DNA of 64,000 nucleotides from CAZFER01 sp964517495 (GTDB lineage: Bacteria; Hinthialibacterota; Hinthialibacteria; Hinthialibacterales; Hinthialibacteraceae): positions 8,654 to 72,653 of the forward strand of contig CAZFER010000029.1 of the NCBI GenBank assembly GCA_964517495.1. The letters run 5' to 3'. The notes beneath the pieces are model-generated. The model was given only the letters and a program-made list of their open reading frames with translations, searched no databases and was not told the origin of the DNA. Below, piece by piece: positions 1 through 6,643 of the stretch. A program made the position numbers and the translations under genes. Positions within the stretch are counted from its first letter, which is position 1, and every line of letters starts with the position of its first letter.

Positions 1-624
1 GTAGGTTCTTAAGTCCATATGGCTGCGGTCAAGCACTTGAATGAAATTTGCATTGGCCCCAGCCGGAGCGAACTGCTCATGGTAGCGAAATTCTGCCCCC
101 AACGTTTTGACATCCAAACTCCACACATCTTCATTGATCAATACCACATGAGGGACACCCGCCACCACATAATGGGCTTCGCATGTAACCCCTTTTAAAT
201 CAAGGGATAAGTTTAATTGAAGATCATGGGGGGGCATCAGTTGAACTTCGACCAAGCCGGTCTCTTCAAAGACATGCGCGCTAACCGGTCCAGCATCAGT
301 ACCCAAGGTGAATTGAGCAGGAACCATTCCCAATTCATAGGCCAGACGTGCGGCGCAGCGGGAGGCATTGCCACACATTTCCGCACGAGAACCATCTTCA
401 TTATAAAAGTGCCACACAATATCAGCCGAATCACTATTGGAGGCATTCTCCAGGAAAAATATGCCATCGGTTCCCACTCCAAATGAGCGTTGGCAAATCT
501 TTTTGGCCCATTCCTGCATATGAATAACCGGAAGGCGCAATTCACGATTATCGATCGCTACAAAATCATTGCCGCATCCATGCACCTTATAAAATGGAAT
601 CGACGGTCCGAAGTTACCTGACAT
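1..624 (-). CDS. dapF: Diaminopimelate epimerase, 3' end cut by window edge
   Basis: Interconverts LL- and meso-diaminopimelate in the cytoplasm, for lysine and peptidoglycan synthesis. The N-terminal motif KVHGCGNDFVAID (residues 13-25) and the catalytic-Cys motif NEDGSRAEMCGN (Cys84) match the DapF family closely. About 208 residues are visible of the usual ~275-290, so the C-terminal half, with the second catalytic Cys, lies beyond base 1. The ATG at 622-624 is preceded by GAGG at a normal distance. Family assignment is firm; activity cannot be judged without the missing half. Confidence 0.93.
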   Translation of the reverse strand, partial: MSGNFGPSIPFYKVHGCGNDFVAIDNRELRLPVIHMQEWAKKICQRSFGVGTDGIFFLENASNSDSADIVWHFYNEDGSRAEMCGNASRCAARLAYELGMVPAQFTLGTDAGPVSAHVFEETGLVEVQLMPPHDLQLNLSLDLKGVTCEAHYVVAGVPHVVLINEDVWSLDVKTLGAEFRYHEQFAPAGANANFIQVLDRSHMDLRTY

Positions 625-726
625 GTTCTGGCCTCGTTAATAATGTATTGAGTTTACTTGAATTAAGAAATGTACCACGAAAAAAAAGAAATTCAATATG
701 TTTTTATTTTTTTTAATGATCGACTG

Positions 727-748
727 TATAATATACTTAAGTATATTA
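727..748 (+). promoter_or_regulatory. -10 box overlapped by a 20-bp perfect palindrome
   Basis: TATAAT lies at 727-732. A perfect 20-bp palindrome, TAATATACTTAAGTATATTA (729-748), overlaps it and sits ~22 bp before the start of the secreted protein at 770. No convincing -35 hexamer is present. A palindrome covering the -10 region is where a repressor dimer would bind, but the site is AT-rich and no regulator is known. Confidence 0.4.
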
Positions 749-769
749 ATTCTACAAGGAGATATTACC

Positions 770-1786
770 ATGAACGTATTCATATATCTTTTGCTTATAA
801 TTACATCAAACTTGATTCATTCACATGATGTGAGTAGTGATACTGAACATTTTTTATCAAAAGCCGAAATCAAAGAATGTCTTGAAGAGGGCTATACGGA
901 ACTGTTCAATGAGATCAAGGAAAAAGCGAGGAATAAGGGGAAACCAAACATAAAGGCTCTTCCAACCTATAATGCATACCAAAAAATTGTGATGCGAGTC
1001 GAAAATACAATCGAAAAGGGTGTTTTTCCCAGCATAAAAAAAGGAGGGAAAGTAGCTGAATCTTTCCCTGACATTTGCCATGAAATTTTTAGGACTTCTG
1101 GATTCAAACGTTCAATTATTAATTTTGGGGGATTCAGTAAAGAAGAATTGGAAACGAATCCCCAAATTCATGAATACATTACCCAAAAGATTTTATATCA
1201 TTTAGAAGTTGCAAACGCCATCGAGCCTATTTTACCGACACAAGATGAAAAACAATTGATCCAAAAGCAGTTATCCATATTAAAGCCCCATCTATTCCAA
1301 ATAGCACTTAAAATATTTGAGTCTTTCCCCAAAGTTATTGTAGAGGAAGCAGTAGAAATGAGTTTTAGGCCATTCGAAATGGGGCCTAATAGTGTGCGGC
1401 ATTCGATTGCAAAACGTCCACTCAATTCAATTCAGATTGATAAGATCATTGAAAATTGGAACAGTTTGGAACAAGAAAAAAAAGAGGAATTTGAAAAGTA
1501 TAAAATAACGTTAAATTCACCACGATCTCATCCAAAGATTCAAGACGTAAAAAAACGCAATATGGTTTACAGAATTTTAAGAGATTATCTCAAAATCCTG
1601 GATCAAGCATTTGATGCTCATCTCCCTGAGAACTTCAAAATCCCTGAAATGCCTGAATTTTTAAAATCGTTTAATAGAAACAGATTAAAAAATGAGAAAC
1701 CAGAATTGTATGAAATAATATTTGATGCAAAAGAAACGCAGAAATCAATGGAGAAGCATTGCAAACAACGGTGGTCATTGCAATGA
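770..1786 (+). CDS. Secreted protein of unknown function
   Basis: 338 residues. An ATG exists 72 bases upstream, but the start at 770 has a good ribosome site (AAGGAG, 8-9 bases upstream) and gives a clean signal peptide (MNVFIYLLLIITSNLIHS), so it is preferred. The mature protein is Lys/Glu-rich, largely hydrophilic and probably helical, with no further membrane segment and no motif I recognise. Its last 12 bases overlap the 3' end of the convergent UPF0175 gene. The codon use looks more AT-rich than that of the glycosidase genes nearby, which could mean separate acquisition. Function unknown. Confidence 0.7.
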   Translation: MNVFIYLLLIITSNLIHSHDVSSDTEHFLSKAEIKECLEEGYTELFNEIKEKARNKGKPNIKALPTYNAYQKIVMRVENTIEKGVFPSIKKGGKVAESFPDICHEIFRTSGFKRSIINFGGFSKEELETNPQIHEYITQKILYHLEVANAIEPILPTQDEKQLIQKQLSILKPHLFQIALKIFESFPKVIVEEAVEMSFRPFEMGPNSVRHSIAKRPLNSIQIDKIIENWNSLEQEKKEEFEKYKITLNSPRSHPKIQDVKKRNMVYRILRDYLKILDQAFDAHLPENFKIPEMPEFLKSFNRNRLKNEKPELYEIIFDAKETQKSMEKHCKQRWSLQ

Positions 1787-2035
1787 TTCCTGAAGAGCAT
1801 GAATTATTTCTTCAGCCGTTTCCTGCATAGGTGATAATTTGAAACGAGATAAGGCAGAAATAAATTCTGCTCGATTCAGGCCAGCTATTTGGGCAGCTTT
1901 TTCTTGGCTTAGCATGCCAAGTTCGTACCATTTTATTGCCGCAGCCAGTCTAATATCGTCTGCTAATTCTTCTGGGGATTTATCCAATCCGATCAATATT
2001 TCTTCATCTATATCGATTTTTAAAGTTTTTGTCAT
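1775..2035 (-). CDS. UPF0175 family small protein (antitoxin-like)
   Basis: 86 residues. Sequence features of UPF0175: an acidic N-terminus (MTKTLKIDIDEEIL), then helices including AAAIKWYELGMLSQEKAAQIAGLNRAEFISALSRF, an HTH-like segment. The family is often encoded beside PIN-domain (DUF3368) toxins and is treated as antitoxin-like. The ATG at 2035 follows GAGGAGGG; a longer reading to 2080 would run into the upstream oxidoreductase. No PIN gene is adjacent: upstream is the FAD oxidoreductase (25 bp away, same strand) and downstream is the convergent secreted protein. It may be an orphan or a regulator of the operon it ends. Confidence 0.75.
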   Translation of the reverse strand: MTKTLKIDIDEEILIGLDKSPEELADDIRLAAAIKWYELGMLSQEKAAQIAGLNRAEFISALSRFKLSPMQETAEEIIHALQESLQ

Positions 2036-2060
2036 GTTAGCCCTCCTCAATAGAATCGAG

Positions 2061-3659
2061 TTATGGATTCCCCCTGACATCCTTTTCTGTTTTGATGGCG
2101 TCTTTCACCGATAAAACCTGATTTTGATCCCGCAGGATGTTATGTAATTTTTCGTAATCGATTTTCTGTACGGGGATTTTTTCATCATAGGCCAGTTTGG
2201 CGGCTACCCCAGCGCTGTGGCCAAGTACCATGAATACGGGTTCCATGCGGATACTGCCGAACGCCACGTGGGAGGCGGAAACCGCCACCGGCACGATCAG
2301 GTTATCGCACTCTGCTTCTTTGGGACGAATGCAGCGGTAAGCGATTTCGTAGGGACCTTTTGGAGGAACCTGGACATCGCCTTCGTTTTCAACAAAACCA
2401 TCATCGTTGATAAAGCGCTGCACGTTATGGGAATCCATATTGTAAGCGCCCATACCCACAGAATCTTTCTTGGTCAGATTTTCCTGGCAATCATGCTGAG
2501 AATGGATATGATCGCTGATCATGCGGCGTGCTTCGCGCACATACATTTGATGAGGCCAACCACCATTATCAGTGAACTCATCTTTCGCTGGCCCCCACTC
2601 ATTGATAAATTCCTGGATGTGCTTGGGCACATCCTTATGGGTGGAAAGGAAATAGAAAAGACCTTGGGTGTAATGCAGATGGTCCTGATAAATCGCTTCA
2701 CGCTCTTCATAATCGGCTTCAGGATAATCCCAGCTATTGTTGATGTAATCCGTTGAGATAGGGCCACGGTTGTTGATATCGGTTTTGTTGTTGGGCATCC
2801 GTGACCAGATAAACATCTCATCGATTTTTATATCCGGCCTGGCCTTAAGATAACGGCGCAGCAATTCATAGCGCTCGGGTGAATAGTTTGGTGGTTTAAC
2901 ATATTCGCGGCGATTTTCCGGAACATTGGAAAAACACAAGCGCAGGTTATAGGCCTGCACTTTTTTATCACCTTCACCCACTTTACCGGGATCATGGGTG
3001 CCGACAAATGGGATTACGTTGCCGTCTTCGTCATAGGGAGAGATATTGACATAAAATTGATGGATGGGGCTATGTTCAGCACGTCCCGCCAGGGATTCAT
3101 CATATTTATCACGTCCCTCACGTCCCCATGTATAGGAGACACCCGCTTGAGCCATTAAATCCCCTTCGTAAGTTCCATCGATAAACACGACCCCGATAAA
3201 AGTATCACCCTGATTGGTTTTAATGGAGATAATTTGATTTTCTCTCATAATCACGTTTTCCAACCGTTGCTGCAAAAAGACATCCACACCCGCTTCATCC
3301 AGCATTGTTTTCAAAGTGTGTTCAGCCACGCTGGGTTCAAAACGCCAGGCGATATTTTGCCCGTAATGCTTCCCCACTCGTTGGTAAAACTCACGTGAAT
3401 AACCACCGATAACGGTGGAGTTCCCCACATCTGTGCGTCCCAACCCGCCTGAGGTCAAGCCACCGATGTGCTTTCCAGGTTCGATCACCGCCACATCCAA
3501 ACCTTCACGTGCGGCAGCTACCGCGGCAATCGCACCGCCTGAGGTCCCACCGAAAACGACAAGGTCATAGATATGGGTGGCGGCCATCCCTGCAGCAGGG
3601 AAAAATAAACTGGTTACTATTAGGACAATTAAGTATTGATTAAAAAACCTTTTTAGCAT
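2061..3659 (-). CDS. Secreted FAD-dependent oxidoreductase (FAD_oxidored family)
   Basis: 532 residues with an N-terminal signal peptide (residues ~1-26, ending AAGMAA). The dinucleotide-binding fold is plain at residues ~31-55: DLVVFGGTSGGAIAAVAAARE followed by VAVIEPGKHIGGLTSGGLG. A second nucleotide-contact segment, VFIDGTYEGDLMAQAGVSYTWGRE, and a C-terminal LIVPVAVSASHVAFGSIRMEP are typical of the large family common in planctomycete-like polysaccharide degraders. The substrate is unknown, perhaps a sugar or sugar acid in the periplasm. GGAGATG precedes the ATG. It is probably co-transcribed with the UPF0175 gene 25 bp downstream. Confidence 0.85.
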   Translation of the reverse strand: MLKRFFNQYLIVLIVTSLFFPAAGMAATHIYDLVVFGGTSGGAIAAVAAAREGLDVAVIEPGKHIGGLTSGGLGRTDVGNSTVIGGYSREFYQRVGKHYGQNIAWRFEPSVAEHTLKTMLDEAGVDVFLQQRLENVIMRENQIISIKTNQGDTFIGVVFIDGTYEGDLMAQAGVSYTWGREGRDKYDESLAGRAEHSPIHQFYVNISPYDEDGNVIPFVGTHDPGKVGEGDKKVQAYNLRLCFSNVPENRREYVKPPNYSPERYELLRRYLKARPDIKIDEMFIWSRMPNNKTDINNRGPISTDYINNSWDYPEADYEEREAIYQDHLHYTQGLFYFLSTHKDVPKHIQEFINEWGPAKDEFTDNGGWPHQMYVREARRMISDHIHSQHDCQENLTKKDSVGMGAYNMDSHNVQRFINDDGFVENEGDVQVPPKGPYEIAYRCIRPKEAECDNLIVPVAVSASHVAFGSIRMEPVFMVLGHSAGVAAKLAYDEKIPVQKIDYEKLHNILRDQNQVLSVKDAIKTEKDVRGNP

Positions 3660-3727
3660 GGTTCATCTCCAAATTTATATTTGATCAGAAATCCAGTAAA
3701 AACTGGATTAGGTTATTATCTCAAATT

Positions 3728-4780
3728 TCACACAGTTTTGAACTGAAATATCGTTTTGTGGTGATACTTATCACCGGGTTTCAACAAAGTCGTTGGAAAT
3801 TCTGGCCGGTTGGGGGTATCTGGGAAATGCTGCGTTTCGAGGCAAAAACCATCGCGAGGTGAATAAATCTTGCCCGATTTCCCTGTTTTGCTGCCATCCA
3901 ATACATTGCCGGTATAAAATTGCACACCCGGTTGGGTGGTATAAAATTCCATTATGCGTCCGGACTGAGGTTCAACCACCTTGCCACCATAAGACAAATG
4001 ATTTCCATTTTTGTTCAAGACAAAATTGTGATCATACCCTTTGCCGTAATTTATTTGCTCATCATTGGCGTCAATTTGGGAACCAATTGGCTTCAGTTCA
4101 GTAAAATTTAAAGGGGTGTCTTTAACGCTGTGAATTTCACCAATCGGGAGCTGCTTTTCATTCATGGGGGTAAATGAGTCAGCATTGAGCATCAATTCAT
4201 GGTCGAGGATATGACCGTTGCCTTCACCAGCAAGGTTAAAATAAGCATGGTTGGTAAGATTCACATGGGTGGGCTTATCCGTTTCAGCGATGTATTCAAT
4301 GGTTAACCGGTTATCATTGTCCAGGCTATAGATAACGGTGCATCGCAGATTGCCTGGGTAGCCTTCTTCACCATCCTTGCTAACATAATGCAATTTGAGG
4401 ACATGTATACCATTTGTATGTGATTCCTCGGCTTTCCACACTTTTTTATCAAAACCGACGATCCCACCGTGAAGCGAGTTATCACCGTTGTTTTTGGCCA
4501 ATGTATAGACATCGCCATTGATTGAAAATGTGGCGTTACCGATCCGGTTGGCAAAACGCCCGGTGATAGGCCCCAAAAAGGGATGGCCTTCGATATAATC
4601 ATCCAACGTCTTAAGACCCAGAGTGACATCGGCAAATTGACCATTCTTATCTGGTATTTCCAATGAAACAATCGTTCCACCATAAGTCATGATCTTGACT
4701 CGTATGCCGTTGGTATTGCTCAAAGTAAATAAATCAACTAACTCCCCTTCGGGAGTATGACCGAAAGGTTCTTTCGTCAT
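3728..4780 (-). CDS. galM: Aldose 1-epimerase (mutarotase)
   Basis: Interconverts alpha and beta anomers of aldoses such as galactose or glucose. Recognised from NRIGNATFSINGDVY, NSLHGG, NHAYFNLAG (catalytic His region) and CLETQHFPDTPN (catalytic Glu region). The reading frame is open upstream to 4936, but the family N-terminus, the usual ~350-residue length and an AGAGG upstream all favour the ATG at 4780 (350 residues). No signal peptide with this start, so probably cytoplasmic. It fits the sugar-degradation theme of the neighbourhood and is divergent from the HIRAN gene. Confidence 0.92.
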   Translation of the reverse strand: MTKEPFGHTPEGELVDLFTLSNTNGIRVKIMTYGGTIVSLEIPDKNGQFADVTLGLKTLDDYIEGHPFLGPITGRFANRIGNATFSINGDVYTLAKNNGDNSLHGGIVGFDKKVWKAEESHTNGIHVLKLHYVSKDGEEGYPGNLRCTVIYSLDNDNRLTIEYIAETDKPTHVNLTNHAYFNLAGEGNGHILDHELMLNADSFTPMNEKQLPIGEIHSVKDTPLNFTELKPIGSQIDANDEQINYGKGYDHNFVLNKNGNHLSYGGKVVEPQSGRIMEFYTTQPGVQFYTGNVLDGSKTGKSGKIYSPRDGFCLETQHFPDTPNRPEFPTTLLKPGDKYHHKTIFQFKTV

Positions 4781-4950
4781 GCTCTCAATAACCTCTTCAT
4801 AATTTGTGTTTCTGGGGTGTTTGGGACTAAGGTGAACGTTGAGAAATACATTATAACGATAAAATGTTCGATTCAAAACCTCAATATGATATTGCCTTAT
4901 TCTCATTTTATTTGATATGATAGAAAAAAAGGTCAAGGGGGTAATATCAA

Positions 4951-5301
4951 ATGATCCTGCATGCTTCTATTGTCGGGTTAAAAGTTGCCAATCCAGATGC
5001 CCAAAAACGTGAAAAAATCTTGAGTGATTGTAAAAAAGGTGAACTCTTGATGCTCGAGCGAGAATATGGAAATCCACATGATTCCAATGCAGTGGCAGTA
5101 TTGAGATTAACTCGCGAGAAGATTGGATATGTTTCCAATGAAGCAGCCAAAAAGCTTGCCGAAGAGATAGATACAAAAAAAACACAATTTGAAGCGGTAA
5201 TTGAATCTATTACCGGCGGTCAAACTGGCTTCTTTGGTTCGCTTTTTGGCTCTAAGGAAAAACCAAAGGAGTATAAAATCGCGATAACAAAAAAATTATA
5301 A
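4951..5301 (+). CDS. Stand-alone HIRAN-domain protein
   Basis: 116 residues. The first ~85 match the HIRAN fold: ASIVGLKVA, KKGELLMLEREYGNPHDSNA, VAVLRL, then KIGYVSNEAAKKLAEEI. In larger proteins (HLTF/Rad5) HIRAN binds 3' DNA ends or stalled forks; small bacterial versions are uncharacterised. Residues ~90-116 are a Gly/Phe/Lys-rich tail. AGGGGG lies nine bases before the ATG. It is divergent from galM, 170 bp away, with no evident operon partner. Binding of DNA is inferred from the family only. Confidence 0.8.
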   Translation: MILHASIVGLKVANPDAQKREKILSDCKKGELLMLEREYGNPHDSNAVAVLRLTREKIGYVSNEAAKKLAEEIDTKKTQFEAVIESITGGQTGFFGSLFGSKEKPKEYKIAITKKL

Positions 5302-5437
5302 GTTTTTCACTCTACCACATTTAAATTGAATATGATTTGACGGTTTTTTATCAGATCATAAGCCATTGATTATTTTGAAATTAGTATCAATAATATTCAG
5401 GTATTGCTTTTAATGTTCAAATCAATGGAATAGCAAC

Positions 5438-6472
5438 ATGAAAATTCAAATTGATCCGTTAGTGGATTGTGTATTCAAAGCGATTTTCGGCCAACCTAAA
5501 AATACAATTGCGTTGATCCACTTCCTGAATTCTATTTTGAAATTGGATAAAGCATCTCAAATTAAAAGTGTTACAGTTGAAAATCCCTATAATGAGCGTG
5601 AACTTAGAGAAGGAAAACTGACCATTGTTGATATTAAAGCCACCGATGAGAAGGGACACCAATACCAAATCGAAATTCAGCTTGCTGTTTATCCCGCGTT
5701 AACACACCGAATTCTTTACACTTGGAGCAGTATATATCATGCCATGATCCAGAAAAGTGAAGACTTTAAAGAGTTAAAACAAGCCATCTCAATTTGGATT
5801 CTGGGGGCAAATCTATTCCCAGAGGTGGATGACTATCAGCTTCCCTTTTTCATTTATAATCCCCAATATAAAATATGTTTAACAGACCATTTAATGATTC
5901 ATGTGATCCAACTTCCGAAATGGAGGTTAAATATAATGGCACAAAGTGAACTGGATCGATGGATGTATTTATTCACCGAAGGGAAAAATATCGACGTCGA
6001 TAATCCTCCAGAGATATTGCAAACCGAGGAGATGAAACCGGTGCTTGAAACATTAAGAAAATTTTCAGAAAACGAAGAAGATTATCACCTCTATGAAAAC
6101 CGCCGCATCGCTCAAATGGAAGCAAATACAATCCGGAAGTGGCAAAAAGAAATCGAAGAGAAAAACAAAGAATTAAACAACGAAAATATTGAATTACAGA
6201 TTCAAAATAAGGCTTTGCAAAACGAGCGTAAATCCTTGTTAACTGAAAAAAAATCCTTGTTAACTGAAAAAAAATCCTTGTTAACTGAAAAAGAATCCTT
6301 GTTAACTGAAAAAGAATCCTTGCAGACTGAAAAAGAATCCGTGCAGACCGAAAAAGAATCCTTGCAGAGAGAAACAGAATATCTTCAGACAGATATTAAA
6401 CAGAAAGATTCAGAGTTAGAACGGTTAAAAGCCTTATTAAAACAGTCCGGGATCGATCCTGATAAAAAGTAA
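5438..6472 (+). CDS. Rpn-type PD-(D/E)XK nuclease/transposase-like protein with heptad-repeat tail
   Basis: 344 residues. The N-terminal ~200 residues match the Rpn/PDDEXK_2 family (recombination-promoting nucleases, often labelled putative transposases): DPLVDCVFKAIFG near the start, then the nuclease core LTIVDIKATDE...YQIEIQ (Asp and Glu-x-Gln of PD-(D/E)XK) and HRILYTWSSIY. Residues ~225-340 form a long coiled coil whose middle is seven near-identical 7-residue repeats (K/E-S-L-L-T-E-K type). Family members are usually ~290-310 residues; the extra length is the repeat tract. The core motifs look intact, so it is probably active, possibly promoting RecA-independent recombination as shown for E. 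coli RpnA. Confidence 0.85.
   Translation: MKIQIDPLVDCVFKAIFGQPKNTIALIHFLNSILKLDKASQIKSVTVENPYNERELREGKLTIVDIKATDEKGHQYQIEIQLAVYPALTHRILYTWSSIYHAMIQKSEDFKELKQAISIWILGANLFPEVDDYQLPFFIYNPQYKICLTDHLMIHVIQLPKWRLNIMAQSELDRWMYLFTEGKNIDVDNPPEILQTEEMKPVLETLRKFSENEEDYHLYENRRIAQMEANTIRKWQKEIEEKNKELNNENIELQIQNKALQNERKSLLTEKKSLLTEKKSLLTEKESLLTEKESLQTEKESVQTEKESLQRETEYLQTDIKQKDSELERLKALLKQSGIDPDKK
6230..6376 (+). repeat. Seven tandem 21-bp repeats coding for heptads
   Basis: Units begin at 6230, 6251, 6272, 6293, 6314, 6335 and 6356. The first three are identical and the later ones drift (one more A-to-G change, then CAGAC for TAACT). Each unit encodes one coiled-coil heptad, so copy number can change without a frameshift. 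The near-identity at DNA level suggests recent expansion. Confidence 0.9.
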
Positions 6473-6643
6473 AATTGGGATCTGATATTTATAATTTTAA
6501 CTCGTTTCTTTGTGCTTCTATTGATATGATTCTCTCTCAAAAGAAAAGGATATTTATATCCAATCTCTTTTTCTAGCCTGCTTGACTTGCCTATTTCTCA
6601 AATGTCACAATAAACCAATGTCCTATTATCAAGGAGCGTACTT

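Noticed and set aside
2217..2756. Long plus-strand open frame opposite the FAD oxidoreductase
   Set aside because: Antisense shadow of a well-supported family member; no family motifs and no ribosome site.
6230..6376. Tandem repeats as a possible CRISPR array
   Set aside because: Units are contiguous without spacers, lie in frame within a gene and encode heptads. No CRISPR array or cas gene was seen in the window.
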